Source: Chara braunii
Lineage: Eukaryota > Streptophyta > Charophyceae > Charales > Characeae
Reading direction: 5' to 3'
NCBI GenBank assembly: GCA_003427395.1
Contig: BFEA01000218.1
Span: forward strand, 2,133,193-2,164,768
DNA: 31,576 nucleotides
Position 1 is the first letter of the stretch; every line of letters starts with the position of its first letter. Both the position numbers and the translations under genes were made by a program. This document shows, one piece after another, positions 1 to 9,899 of this stretch. The notes beneath the pieces are model-generated. The model was not told the origin of the DNA. It saw only the letters and a program-made list of their open reading frames with translations, and did no database searches.

Positions 1-228
1 ACAAATAGAACACAGCCCCTTGTTTGTTGTCCTCTTCTCTCTCTCTGCCTACGGTTTACTGGACAGTTCTGTTTGTGACATGACACAGGGTAATCGGCAT
101 TCGGGACGGGCCGAACGCCCGAACGTATGGGACCCCTTGGGGATTTGTTCGGCCGTTCGGGTCGAACGCGGACAAAAAAAAATAAATTAAAAAAATAAAA
201 AAAATTCAAACAAATCTGAAAAAAATAT

Positions 229-322
229 ATGTTATGAAGAAAAATAAACTAAACAAGATTTGTCTGAGCATTACATCCAAATTCCTTGCCGAATTTGAAG
301 TAAAAATAAATTATGAAAAAGA
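229..322 (+). repeat. Dispersed A-rich repeat, copy 1 (partner at 20104-20200)
   Basis: This stretch aligns base for base, with scattered substitutions, to 20104-20200. Shared landmarks are TATGTTATG, AGAAAAATAAACT, a CACATC or TACATC motif and AAATTCCTT, in the same order and spacing. Both copies lie just downstream of a GC-rich island and an A run, so they are probably parts of the same larger interspersed element. No coding function is visible. Confidence 0.7.
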
Positions 323-345
323 AATACTAATAAAAAAAATTAGTG

Positions 346-500
346 AGTTTGCGAGCACGTTTTTGACACCGCCATCTTTGAAGATTTTTTTATTTTTTTT
401 TTTGAATAGATAAATGCCCTGAAAATTTAGATATGTATACTTCACATAATGCAAAACACACTAAAAATTGTTTAAATAATAATAAAATTGTTTAGACGCC
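346..500 (+). repeat. Dispersed ~160 bp repeat, copy A of three
   Basis: Starts with a GCGAGCACG block and continues through TTTGACACCGCCATCTT, a T-rich stretch, GATAAATGCC, a run of AAAATTTA type and a CTTCACATAATGC block. The same blocks recur in the same order at 541-700 and 1246-1410. Divergence between copies suggests an old family. No terminal repeats or coding sequence seen. Confidence 0.7.
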
Positions 501-540
501 GAACTAGAGTGAAAACAAAAAGTAAAAAGTGAAAAAAAAC

Positions 541-700
541 ATGGGCAAGCACGTTTTGACACCGTCATCTTCCGCGATTTTTAATTCTTATTTGGCTGAT
601 CCAAATGACTTGAAAATTTTCAGGCGTGTACCTCACGTCATAGAGAACTCAAGAAATAAAAATCAGGAAAGAAAAATATTTTTACGCCCCGAAATAATTT
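541..700 (+). repeat. Dispersed ~160 bp repeat, copy B of three
   Basis: Direct copy of the repeat at 346-500: GGGCAAGCACG, TTTTGACACCGTCATCTT, GATTTTTAATT, CAAATGACTTGAAAAT, GTACCTCACGTCATAGAG. It ends in a block reading TTTTTACGCCCCGAAATA, shared with copy C (TTTTTACGTACTGAATA), and copy A has a related AGACGCCGAACTAG block. The open frame crossing it is not believable as a gene. Confidence 0.7.
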
Positions 701-1245
701 TTGGCGGGGGCCGAACGCCGTCGGCTTCGGACCCCGTACGGGACCCCGAACGCCCGTACGTACGGACGTCTGCCCAGGGACCTCCGTACGTAGGGGCTGG
801 TTACCACATATATAATGATTATTTTATCTTTTGTTTATTTATTATTATAATTTTTTTTTTTTCCCCCCTTCAATTTCCAAACGGAACTCCCGTGTTTTCG
901 GCTTATGTTCGGACTTGTGGAGAACGCGGAACCCAAAAAAAAAAAAAAAAAAAATTATATTAAAAAAAACACATCAGAAATTAGGCCGACCTTTATATTC
1001 TGATTCCTCCGCGAAAATGAAGTAAACGTAAAACAAGAAAAATAAACAGTGATAACATAAAAAATAGAAAATAAAAATGACAATTACATAGCAAAAAACT
1101 TATGCCATTGGTCGAAACAATTGATATATGTGTTCTTCAAATACCATAAAACTCATCAAACAAATTATCAAAAACATGATGTACTTGTTTATGGTTTGAA
1201 AACACCGGAAAAAAAAACCACTTGTACACAAAAATGAAACTTTTC

Positions 1246-1410
1246 TAAGTGGGTGAGCACATATTAACACCTCCATATTACAAGATTGTTTTTATATTAT
1301 TTGGTAGATAAAAATGACTTCAAACTTTATAGTCATGTACCTAACATCATACAGAACACACAAAATTTATTTCTCATCAAATACAAACATGTTTTTACGT
1401 ACTGAATAGT
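1246..1410 (+). repeat. Dispersed ~160 bp repeat, copy C of three
   Basis: Third and most diverged copy of the 346-500 and 541-700 repeat. Retained blocks include GTGGGTGAGCACAT, AACACCTCCAT, GGTAGATAAAAATGACTT, GTACCTAACATCATACAG and TTTTTACGTACTGAATA. Same orientation as the other two copies. Confidence 0.65.
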
Positions 1411-2162
1411 AACGGTCTGACAATCCTATAAATATATATAGCCATAAAACTAAAAAATAATTCTAAGACATGAGTCAGAATCGATGTATTTCTATATAAC
1501 GGTCTCGTTCCGTATATAAATTATTTTGTGTTTGTCATATATCAATAGAAAAATTTCCCAGAATTAAATATTCATTCTATAGTAAAATTACATTTTTAAT
1601 TTTTAATTTTTATTCCAACTTAAAAAATATCATTCTAATTTTAAAATTTTCCTTCTTACTTTAAAACTTTCATTCAAAGAATGGGGTATCCCTTCTTATT
1701 TTAACTGCATGCTAGAGATGCCATGAAAGTCTGGATGATTCCATGAAATATTTTAATTAGACTGTCATTCTAAGTAAAGATTTTCAATCATAAATTAAGT
1801 TAATCCAATCTAAGTTATAAGATATTTGTTGTAGAAGAATGAAAGTTTAATTAAAACATTTTATAAACTCGTCAAAACTTTCCTTCCATCTCGAACAAAT
1901 AGATGTAGTAGTTCGAAGGGAACACTCCTATTTAGACGGGAACTTATCAAATAAAACGATAAATTTTATAATTTGACGAACATTGGAATGATAATTTATA
2001 AATATAAAGGATTTTTTTTTTTACAATGTTTTTTCAACTTTCATTTACCGTGGGAATTTTTCTGTTGATATATATGCACAACGTACACGTAGGGCCTTTC
2101 TGTACAATACATACAAGGGTTATCTGTACGAGGACTTGTACGTCTTGTACATCGCCGTACAA

Positions 2163-2193
<31 letters not shown>

Positions 2194-2700
2194 GTAATCG
2201 AAAAAGATCCTATAAACAAATATGTGATGCAAGAGCTCAAAGCAAGCAACCTTTGGCTGACCATCATCTTCAGACTCTTATTGAAATCTGATAATTTTTT
2301 TTTTTCCAAATAATACCGAAAAAAAAAACATTAAAAAAAACTCGTGTGGGACCCCTACCGTGTGAGAACCGTATGAGTACTAGAGCACTAATCCATAGTC
2401 GTACGAGGGTGCGTACAAGTGGTATATACAGGGTTCCCAGACTGAACGTACGAAGACCCCTAAGCTGACTCTCGGATGTTCGGGCGATGGCGGACTATCG
2501 TATCACTATCCCGAACAGTGAAAATGTCACCAAACGAACGAAACCGTAGACAATCGGACCGGACAATCGACTACAGCGATTGTTTTCACATTCGTATATA
2601 TTGATAGTACAATGACAACCGTAATGACAAAAAAAAAATAAAACAAAAAAACCGCGACCACAAAATTTTTGTTTTTTTTTTCGCCTCAGGTCTTCCTTTC

Positions 2701-3053
2701 CCACCAATGCGCGAAAGTCTGATAGAGGGTGCCGGGCGGCCAAACATTGGACCGGCCCGACCATTTCGACGACTGTTGGTGCAATCCGCCGTCGTCCACC
2801 GTCTCCAGCCTGGGCCCGACTTTGCGTTGCTTGGTACTTTGGCAGCTAGGCTGGAAAGGGCGGCTACTTGCCGAAAAAGGCGCCCCTAACTCACAGGGTG
2901 GCAGGGGTTCTCTCTCTCTCTTTGTTTTTGTCTCTGTATGTGGCTCGATCCACTCGTCACGGATTGTGCAAAGTGAGAACGAATGGTCCCGTTGAACATG
3001 GAAAGATACATCCCCATAACTGTTTTGTCTTTTGTGCATGCCGAGAGTTGTAA
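2701..3053. other. GC-richer unassigned segment
   Basis: Base composition switches here from AT-rich to balanced or GC-rich. Open frames exist on both strands but none shows a recognisable domain, and they overlap each other. It leads into the CT/CA microsatellite and then the LINE-like fragment, so it may belong to the same decayed retroelement, but I cannot show that. Confidence 0.4.
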
Positions 3054-3089
3054 AGTCTCTCTCTCTCTCTCACGCACACACACGCACAT

Positions 3090-3154
<65 letters not shown>
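3054..3154. repeat. Compound (CT)n/(CA)n microsatellite
   Basis: A CT run (3054-3071) passes into an imperfect then perfect CA run ending at about 3154. The open frames through it (Cys-Val or Thr-His repeats) are artefacts of the dinucleotide. Confidence 0.97.
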
Positions 3155-3156
<2 letters not shown>

Positions 3157-3421
3157 GACACACCCAACACGAGCTCTTACCCGTTGGAAGGCGGTTGTAG
3201 TCTTGGAGGTATAGCTGGGTAGCTGGTTGGCTCGCAGGAGGGTTCGAACTGTCGGGCAGGATGGGCGGCGCAAGTTTGTCGGATTCCAAGAGTCCAAGAA
3301 TGGCAAGATTCCAAAAAAGGCAGGCCGCGTGATATCCTATCCAAACGGTGGCATTACCGTTTGTAGGACGCAGTAGAACCGGTCCCTGCCACCGTTTCAG
3401 CCTGCAATAGAGTGGCCGGGC

Positions 3422-4050
3422 GTGTTTTCAATTGGCACCCCGGCCAAACCTGTACCCAGCCATTTTCCGAGGCTGGAAAAAGCCCGGTGGTTACCAACTG
3501 GGACGCGCGGCACTACTGGTGGTTTAACCCCCTTCCACGAAACAGGAAGTAGCCTCCAAGTCTTGTTTGACAATCCATGGATCAAAAAGGGCTCTGGGAG
3601 ACCCTTCGAAACCAAAGAAGCCAGTGCCAATTTTGCCAGATCCTGGGTAGAAAGGGGTATAGTGCTGGTGAAACATATCTCGGATAGACATAGACAAGAC
3701 TGGAAGACTCTCGTGGAAATACGGCGTCTACTACCCCGACTACGCTCGGTAGGTAGTTGTGCAAACCTGCTGAGGGTTCTCCCGAGCCACTGGCGACATT
3801 TGTTTGCTGAAGGACGACGCAGAACACCCTCAGGGTACCTGGCTGGTTTCGGCAGAGGAAGCAAAAACAGACACCAATATTCGTCCAGATCACTCAACCG
3901 CGATTTCTCTCGTGGTAGGGGCCGGAACCGGCTGCACGCACTGCAGTCTTCGAACGAACCGGCCGCCATCTCTGGCTGTGACGGTCGACTCCCCCGAGAC
4001 ATGGCGGACAAAGAGATAATACACCTCTCCCATGGCGTCATCACGGTGTT
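3422..4050 (+). pseudogene. Decayed LINE-like ORF2 C-terminal fragment
   Basis: A frame open from 3422 to 4093 has the look of the region downstream of reverse transcriptase in plant LINE ORF2 proteins: a segment with LFDNPWI followed by ARSWVERGIV and then LVEIRRLLP, resembling the 'L..NP.I ... W...GI..V.D' pattern common there. From about 3830 the better-looking sequence (GTWLVSAEE) continues in another frame, which suggests a frameshift. Upstream, stops interrupt all frames and no reverse transcriptase YxDD box was found. The minus-strand frame of 263 codons over the same bases is longer but has no recognisable pattern. The assignment is by remembered pattern, not by alignment, so it is moderate at best. 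Alternative: unrelated GC-rich sequence open by chance. Confidence 0.4.
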
Positions 4051-4301
4051 GACGACAACGGCCGCCTCAGTTCTCTCGTTGCCGGGCGGATAGCGCTTGG
4101 TCAGATGCGCATAGCGCCGGCGGAAGCGCTCCAGTGGGGCCGCTCGAGTCTTCAGAGCGGGTAGAGCTCTGCCGAACCGCCCCGGCACCCCGGCAAGATT
4201 TCAACGGAGTGGCTAAGGGCTTTTGTGTGGAGGCCGATGGATCGTTCGGCGCATGAACACGACCACGCGCCGGCATGTATTGTATTGTAATATGCAAATT
4301 G

Positions 4302-4345
4302 AATGCGATGTGATGTGATGTGATGTGATGCGGTGTGATGTGATG
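4302..4345. repeat. (GATGT)n pentanucleotide satellite
   Basis: About nine near-perfect copies of the 5-mer GATGT/TGTGA with one or two substitutions. Confidence 0.9.
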
Positions 4346-4989
4346 AAGAGGCATACAGAAGCAGAGAGCGGAAACCGGTACTTGCGATGGTGGACGGTAG
4401 CCGGCTATTTGTCGGTTAGCATTGCCGCGCTTGCGGCTCACGCTGCAGCGAATAAGTGGGGTGTGTTTGCTTCGCGGTTGGTCCGTCGGTCGGTCGGTCG
4501 GACCTTCGATCCCTTCGTCGCACCGACGGTCAACAGCACGCAATACGAAGCTGAGGACGAGGATTTGAACTCCTCAAGCGTCGTGAGAGGGAGTCACGCG
4601 CGGGAACGGTTTTTCGGGGCTTGGCGGGGTGTACTGTATTTCAGCAGATAAAGATTGATCTAAACTTACTACTGTATGGTTTTCTTGGTCAAACGTCGTC
4701 TCCACAAGGCCGCTTGAAGAATTCACGGAAGAGCTAAGGTTTCTTGACGACTCTTTCTTTCCACAAGGTGGGGAAACTGGCAGGAGGGTACTCGGTCGGT
4801 GATTTCACTCGGTGACCCCGGTGGTAGGCTAGCTAGCTACGGTAGCTAGCTGGATGAGAGGAAGGGAGGGAGTGGAGAAGTTAGGGGGGAAACAGTTTGT
4901 TGGCGGGCGCACTCAGCCTTTCAGGTCAAGGCGTTAGTTAGTCATCTTGTGTCAATTAGCCGTTGAGCGTCGTATCAGCGGCGGCGAAG

Positions 4990-5035
4990 ATGGTGGATGC
5001 ACAGAGGGCTTTACTTGACGAGCTGATGGGCACAG
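4990..5035 (+). CDS. LUC7: LUC7-like U1 snRNP-associated splicing factor, first coding exon
   Basis: The ATG at 4990 opens a frame reading MVDAQRALLDELMGT, then one base (G) of the next codon, then GTAATG, a good splice donor, at 5036. This N-terminus is the signature start of plant LUC7A/B and is close to animal LUC7L (LLDQLMGTAR). LUC7 proteins bind the U1 snRNP and help choose 5' splice sites in the nucleus; they carry a CCCH and a C2H2 zinc finger further downstream. The next codon in the family is Ala or Arg-like, so a G at the exon edge fits a GCN Ala codon split by the intron. I looked for the next exon (ARNL-type start, then the VCG..M..FCPHDLF finger) between here and the window end and did not find it. 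The gene may have a very long first intron, extend past the window, or be only an exon-1 fragment. The 5' leader runs back to about 4925 with no upstream ATG of note. Confidence 0.6.
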
Positions 5036-5041
5036 GTAATG
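5036..5041 (+). promoter_or_regulatory. 5' splice donor of the LUC7-like exon 1
   Basis: CACAG then GTAATG: matches the AG|GTAA consensus and ends the LUC7-like reading in the phase expected for the family. Confidence 0.6.
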
Positions 5042-5119
5042 TCGATGTGTACTCCTGATAGACGTTCATCTTCTTCACTCGTTTATGTTGTTTCTTCCTT
5101 CGTCATGCGTCAATGTGAG

Positions 5120-5150
<31 letters not shown>

Positions 5151-6090
5151 CCCTCTTCCCCCTCTTCCCCATTCTCCCCCTTCTGGCTCTAATTTCGATG
5201 GTGCCACAGTGGAACCCATCTCTGCTTCCAGCAGCTACTAGGTATTATTATGATCATTTGTGATTGTTTGCCATGAGAACCCTCAACATGCCCTTCGTCG
5301 TCAAATGCGTATCGTCTTCCGCCCATCACAGCGAATAGGCGTCATTTTTGAAGTCTAGTACGTAATTGTTGGTGATGGGAAACCTGTCATCAATACATTC
5401 ATGATGAGAGTGGGTTATATTCGGGGAAGAAGGGTATGCTGGGAGTAGAATGGTGACGGGGTGCTATAGCCCCGTTGCGCCGTCGCCATGCCACATTGCG
5501 TCATAGCTCGCACCTCTCGAAATTTGACCGTAAGATTGCCATTAAAAAAAACACTTGCTAGTAATAAGTAAAAGGATTCCTCGTTGCGAATCTGATTGAA
5601 GTGCATATGAGCTCGTAAGGCGACAGGTGTGAGCCACGTGGCACGGTGTGTCATCTCCACATCTAGTGGTTGAGCTGGGAATCGAATGCGCATGTGTAAC
5701 CAGGGTTTTGCTGTTTCTACCGTCTTGCACTGGACATGAACAACATCGGGTTATTGCAGCTTATTTATTAATCTTATGAGCACGGAATTACTGAGCATAC
5801 AGCTGGAATTGCACACCGTCCTGCTGAAGGGGGGGAGGTTATTGCAAAACGTCAGACGGAGAAAGAGGACTGGCAAGTGGTGTTACGGCTAATCATATGT
5901 GCTCTTGACGTTTTCTGGTTGATTGATGGCCAAAATGCGCTCCTCGCTCCTCTCCTTCTCTCCTCTTCTTCCCTTCTCCCCTCCCTCCTCCCCTCCTCCC
6001 CTCCTCCCCTCCTCCCCTCCTCCCTCTCGGCGTAGAAGCTTGAAATAACGGAGGGCTTCTCCCAATCGGTAGCAATCATTGCCGAAGTTT
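5042..6090. other. Region after LUC7-like exon 1, probable intron, no exon recognised
   Basis: Contains a (CT)n run at 5119-5152 and a CCTCCCCT-type pyrimidine tract at about 5940-6028. Short open frames on both strands show no family pattern. If the LUC7-like exon is part of a live gene, this is its first intron. Confidence 0.5.
5940..6028. repeat. Polypyrimidine tract of CTCCTCCC type
   Basis: Nearly pure C/T on the plus strand with tandem CCTCCCCT units. The Glu/Arg/Gly-rich open frames on the minus strand across it are simple-sequence artefacts. Confidence 0.9.
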
Positions 6091-6099
6091 TTTCCTTCC

Positions 6100-6627
6100 T
6101 TAAACTACACTATACTATATATATTCTTCTCTCAAATTCTTTCCATCTTTCACGACCAACCTACCACTTCCCCTAAGGCTATACAGGGCAGCCCTGCGAG
6201 CGTAGCTACCTACCTCTCTTGGTGAAAGAAGGTTACCTCTCTCGGTGGAGGGGGAGGTAATTGCATGTTTGCCCCTTGCCCTAGTGGTTTAGGGATCAGG
6301 GTTGGGCCCGCCGGTGGGGGCCCGGCTAACACAAGGACCGAGCATTTGCCAGTAGCTGCGCCTCCCTTTTCATCTCCCCCCACCCGCATCGAGTAACAGC
6401 AGTGTCCAAGGCCAACACAACACTCTCCCACACACCACACGCAACCCACCCACCCACACGCAATCACACCCGTGTTGGCTGAACACCCTACTAATCCCGA
6501 CGGGGAGGATCCAGCTGACCATCTCGTTGGTTGGCGCCAAACGTACCACAGGCGGCCATGGGGATTGATCCCGCGGCCTCCTGAATGCCACTTGCGCGTG
6601 CCCAACCAATTGAGCTTGGCCGCTGGA
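6100..6627 (-). mobile_element. tRNA-derived SINE, copy 1
   Basis: Read on the minus strand, the head at 6627 downward has an A box AAGCTCAATTGG (6606-6617 on the plus strand) and a B box GGGATCAATCCC (6561-6572), with tRNA-like spacing. The D-stem GCTC/GGGC pairs, and a GGAGGCCGCGGG block precedes the B box as in many tRNAs. The body that follows is shared with 30683-31110: ATTCAGGAGG, GCCAACCAACGAGAT, GCAGCTACTGGCAAA, GGGCAAGGGGCAA, GAGAGGTAGGTAGCTA, TGTATAG and GAGAGAAGAATATA occur in the same order in both. Two copies in opposite orientation, 24 kb apart, with a pol III promoter at one end, is what a SINE family looks like. The conserved body extends well past the head (about 430-530 bp), long for a SINE. 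No flanking target duplication was confirmed. Confidence 0.8.
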
Positions 6628-6639
6628 TGCCTTCACATG

Positions 6640-7380
6640 TTTTTGGGTTAAAAGTGGATTATTTTACTTGTTGTTGTACTTTTTTTGGTTTTTAAACCGC
6701 CTTCACCGTATTTATCGTTTCTACAGAACGTCCTTGTGTGTGTGTATCCGTCATCCAAAGGGAATGAGCAGAGGTGCAGCAGGCAGGAGGAGGGGGTGTG
6801 CAAATGGATCTTATCCGTCCCATTGAGCCAGGAAGGCAACCTAGTCCAAGAGAAAAGTAAAAAATCATCAGTTTTAGTATTTTTAACGCCTATTAACCCA
6901 GCCTTAATGCGTATGGCTGTTGGGCGGGTTCTTCTCTGTGTTGTGTTTTCTAGCGCTTATGATCTCTCTCTCTCGCCATTCATTCCGCCTGTTCTGTTCA
7001 TTCATTCTCCTCGTGAACGGCCTACTATAGGTGATACTGGCGAGATACAGTCGAATGATTTTTTCTTCTTCTGGAAATCAGAGGACCCGTAGTACCTCCC
7101 TAGCTCCAAAAGAAAAGAGACCTGGTACCAGGAAAGCACTAGGTTCTTTGCCAGTAGGGAAGGGTAGGTATCTCCTACTACTAACATAGCCATCGTCTTT
7201 TTGTTTGTATCAAAACAAATACCATTTATCGTTGATTATCCAAATCGCCGATTTTGTCAAAATCAATGCGGCAGAGGCTCGTCAGCACTTCCTTCGTTCG
7301 TGCCTCTGCCAATCCTCAGAAGCGGTCACATGAGATTATACGCCGCGGGGAAACATCTTGTGTGTGCTTCTTCATCCATG
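6640..7380. other. Unassigned intergenic or intronic DNA
   Basis: No recognisable gene. A 135-codon plus-strand frame (6685-7092) has no domain-like pattern and crosses T-rich and CT-rich stretches. I see no RNA gene or ordered repeat here. Confidence 0.5.
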
Positions 7381-7419
7381 CGTGCTATTCGGCTCTCTTC
7401 TCCTACTTGCCTATCATCC

Positions 7420-7805
7420 TCCGTTCAGTGTCCCCGCCGCTCCTATCCCTCTCTCATCCACTTTTCGCCATCTTCTCTCTGTTCCCTCTCCTCTCCATCT
7501 ATTCTTCCTTCTCTTTTAGGCCTCTCCTCTTCTATTACTCCTCTCCTTCCCACTTCTTCTATTCCGCTCCTGCTACTCTTCTTCTCCTCTCCTTCTACTC
7601 ACCTCCTACTCTCCTTCTCTCCTTCTGTCCTTCTCTCCTACTCTCCTTCTCTCCTTCTCTCCTTCTCTCCTACTCTCCTTCTCTCCTACTCTCCTACTCT
7701 CCCACTCTCCTTCTCTCCTTCTCTCCTTCTCTCCTACTCTCCTACTCTCCTGCTCTCCTACTCTCCTACTCTCCTACTCACCTAATCACCTACTACTCTC
7801 CCACT
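7420..7805. repeat. Long polypyrimidine minisatellite (CTCCTACTCTCCTTCT-type)
   Basis: About 380 bases almost wholly C/T, with CTCCTTCT and CTCCTACT units alternating from about 7590 to 7785. Two long plus-strand frames (194 and 198 codons, Leu/Ser/Pro repeats) are products of this composition, not proteins. Mirror-symmetric pyrimidine tracts of this kind can form triplex (H-) DNA. Confidence 0.9.
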
Positions 7806-8292
7806 GTCTTGCTCTTCTCGTGCAGAACTTGCTCGTCCTCTCCTCTCTGATTCCTCTCCTCTCCTACTAAGCTACCGCCTCCTCTCCCACTCTTTTGCTG
7901 TTCGTGTGTAAGCCTTCTGCCTCCGTCTTATTGTCGTTGCGGTCGTTACTTGTCGACGGCTGTAGTGTTCTCTTCATGTCATTTCCTCTCGTTTCCTACT
8001 CTCTCACTCTCGTCACTCCTCTCTTTCCTCCTGCGATCGCTCTACCTCTTCCCCTCTCTCCTGTTCCGTGCACATCTCGTCTGCCATCAACTGCTCCCCG
8101 CGATGCCCGTTCCACTTTCCTATTATAGTCTTCTCCTACCGGTAGTTCCTGTCCGTTCGATGTGATCACGCTTCCCCTCTCCCACTGTGTTGAAATATGA
8201 AGTACCCGGTTTTGTCTACATTCTCAATGATTAGTACACGTCGCCCATGCAGCCACCAGGGCTTTCGATTGTCCGCGGGTACATGAGGGAAT

Positions 8293-8295
8293 GAC

Positions 8296-8331
<36 letters not shown>

Positions 8332-8690
8332 CGACTGATTGGTTGATTGATTGTTCGACTGATTGATTGATTGATTGTTCGACTGATTGTTTGATTGATT
8401 GTTCGACCGATTGTTTGATTGATCGAATGATTAATTGATTGGTCGACTGATTGATTGATTGATTGATTGATCGACATTGATTGATTGATTGATTGATTGA
8501 TGGATGGATGGATGGATGGATGGATGGGTGAGTGCATATATTGATTGAGTGTCCTTAAATTTGATGGATTGATTGAGTGATTGATCGACTGATTGATTGA
8601 TTAACGGAGGGGTGGACGGATGGATGGATGGATGTAAAATGGATGGATGGATGTAAAATGGATGGATGGGTCAGTGGATCGATCGACAGA
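8293..8690. repeat. Tetranucleotide satellites (GATT)n and (GATG)n
   Basis: Imperfect GATT/TTGA repeats run 8293-8500 with TCGAC and GTTCGACTG interruptions, then pass into GGAT repeats (8500-8525) and again at 8610-8670. The Asn-Gln-Ser-Ile open frame on the minus strand is an artefact. Confidence 0.95.
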
Positions 8691-8720
8691 GTGGCCATAA
8701 TCAACCAATAGAAATATTTT

Positions 8721-8885
8721 GCGACTCTGGCTGAGCCTTGGTGATAGGAGCTAATCATCAAGGCAAGGAGAATTTGGTCGCATACAACAAAAGTTAATCA
8801 AAAGGATTAAGGCAAGGATCCAAAAGATAGCCTTTGCTGGTGATGACATGCCAGCAAAGGTAGTATGGACCTGACATTATGGTAC
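8721..8885 (+). repeat. ~160 bp dispersed repeat, copy 1 (diverged)
   Basis: Shares ordered blocks with 9900-10055 and 10471-10633: GCGAC, CTGGCTGA.CCTTG, ATCATCAAGG, AAGGA.AAT, GGTCGCA, GGATCC, ATGCCAGC, GTAGTATGGA and CTGACAT. It is the most diverged of the three and is followed directly by a MITE-like copy at 8891. Confidence 0.6.
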
Positions 8886-8890
8886 TCAAG

Positions 8891-9000
8891 CTACCATCTT
8901 CACCAGAGTAGAACGGCCCCGGGTCATTGTCGCTGTATATGGGGCAAATGTCAGTCTAGAAACATCGATAATGATCGGGCGGACGTTTGTGTGTGAGGGC
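8891..9000 (+). mobile_element. MITE-like element (CTAC..TCTTCACC family), copy 1
   Basis: Begins CTACCATCTTCACC, then AGTAGAACGGCC, GGTCATTGTCGCTGTAT, GGGGCAAATGTCAGTCT and ATAATGATCGGG. This order matches the better-preserved copies at 11055-11171 and 22804-22923. The right terminal repeat is degenerate. Confidence 0.65.
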
Positions 9001-9035
9001 ATACGCACAGTCCCAGTTCATATTCTTTCACGGAA

Positions 9036-9100
9036 GTCCATTGGTCGTTATCGCTGTATTTGGGGCAACTTTCAGTCTAGATGCAGTAATGATCTGCGTG
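9036..9100 (+). mobile_element. MITE-like element, partial copy 2
   Basis: Contains the family core GGTCGTTATCGCTGTATT, GGGGCAACTTTCAGTCTA and GATGCAGTAATGATC. The left terminal CTAC..CTTCACC motif is only faintly present. Confidence 0.6.
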
Positions 9101-9215
9101 TGAGTGTGCCCCTCTTCGTTTGTCTGTCATCTTGTTGCCGTGGCTGTCCGATGGACGATAACGATGAGGTTGCTACCTGTCAGGTAGGTCAGGTAGGTGG
9201 TGCAACCTAACCCCC

Positions 9216-9575
9216 AAGCTTGCTGGTGGTAAGCGATAGACTAGTCGATTGATGGCTTGATTTGATTTGATTGATTGATGGATTGAGTTGATGGATTGAT
9301 TGATTGATTGATGGATTGATTTGATGGATTGATTGATTGATGGATTAATTTTTTGATGGACTGTTAGATAGATAGATTGATTGATTGATTGATTAGGTAA
9401 TTACTAATTAGTAAGCTTGCTGGTGGTAAGCGATAGACTAGTCGATTGATGGATTGATTTGATTTGATTGATTGATGGATTGATTGATTGATGGATGGAT
9501 GGATTTATTTTTTGATGGACTGATAGATGGATAGATTGATTGATTGGTTGATTAGGTAATTACTAATTAGTAAGT
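9216..9575 (+). repeat. 197 bp direct tandem duplication containing GATT repeats
   Basis: Unit 1 (9216-9412) and unit 2 (9413-9575) both start AAGCTTGCTGGTGGTAAGC, continue through CGATAGACTAGTCGATTG and a GATT-rich middle, and end in AGGTAATTACTAATTAGTAAG. Unit 2 is shorter because its GATT tract has contracted. No coding content. Confidence 0.9.
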
Positions 9576-9899
9576 TGCTGAGGCCTTGGCGCTGGGATCT
9601 TGTTGCAAGACTTTCTCAGAGATGACTGGCTATTGGAAGTAGTCTGGTGTCTGACAAATTTTTCATCACTCCGTCTCGTGCTCATCTCAAAGAGATGCAC
9701 GAGCTATAATGTGCTTCATCCAGCATGCCATTCACAAGTAATTCTGTGTGGTAGTGGTGCTTGCAGCGGGAGTTCTATGCAGAGTGTGTGAACAGCTGCC
9801 ATCCATTGGTTGAAGTATGTTTGTCTGTGTATACGTGTGCATGTGCGTGTGTGTGTGTGTGTGTGCACGCTGAAGGGAGCGACAATGTAGAATGGATTC

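Larger units (their letters stand above)
1..2700. other. AT-rich intergenic region, no convincing gene
   Basis: No stretch here has coding character; the open frames are short and cross poly-A/T runs. The DNA is strongly A/T-rich, broken by short GC-rich islands with repeated CGTACG or CGAACG motifs (about 90-175, 700-800, 2080-2160 and 2340-2480). Several islands are followed directly by long A runs (172-185, 933-953, 2168-2193), as expected for the 3' tails of retroposed repeats. Three copies of a dispersed repeat and one copy of a second repeat are listed separately. Confidence 0.7.

Noticed and set aside
3397-4188. 263-codon minus-strand open frame
   Set aside because: No domain pattern; it is antisense to the LINE-like fragment, whose plus-strand reading is more protein-like.
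4535-4640. Possible minus-strand tRNA T-arm (GAGGAGTTCAAATCCTC)
   Set aside because: The TTCAAAT loop is not closed by the expected G53-C61 stem in register, and no D-arm or acceptor stem can be drawn.
5640-5710. tRNA-like motif GCATTCGATTCCC on the minus strand
   Set aside because: One B-box-like word without an A box or paired stems; too weak to call a SINE.
7201-7850. Two overlapping ~195-codon plus-strand frames rich in Leu/Ser/Pro
   Set aside because: Open only because the pyrimidine tract contains no stop codons; both frames are open at once, as expected for simple sequence.
8290-9575. Spaced short repeats that could suggest a CRISPR-like array
   Set aside because: The repeats are tetranucleotide satellites and a 197 bp duplication, not constant repeats with unique spacers, and the genome is eukaryotic.
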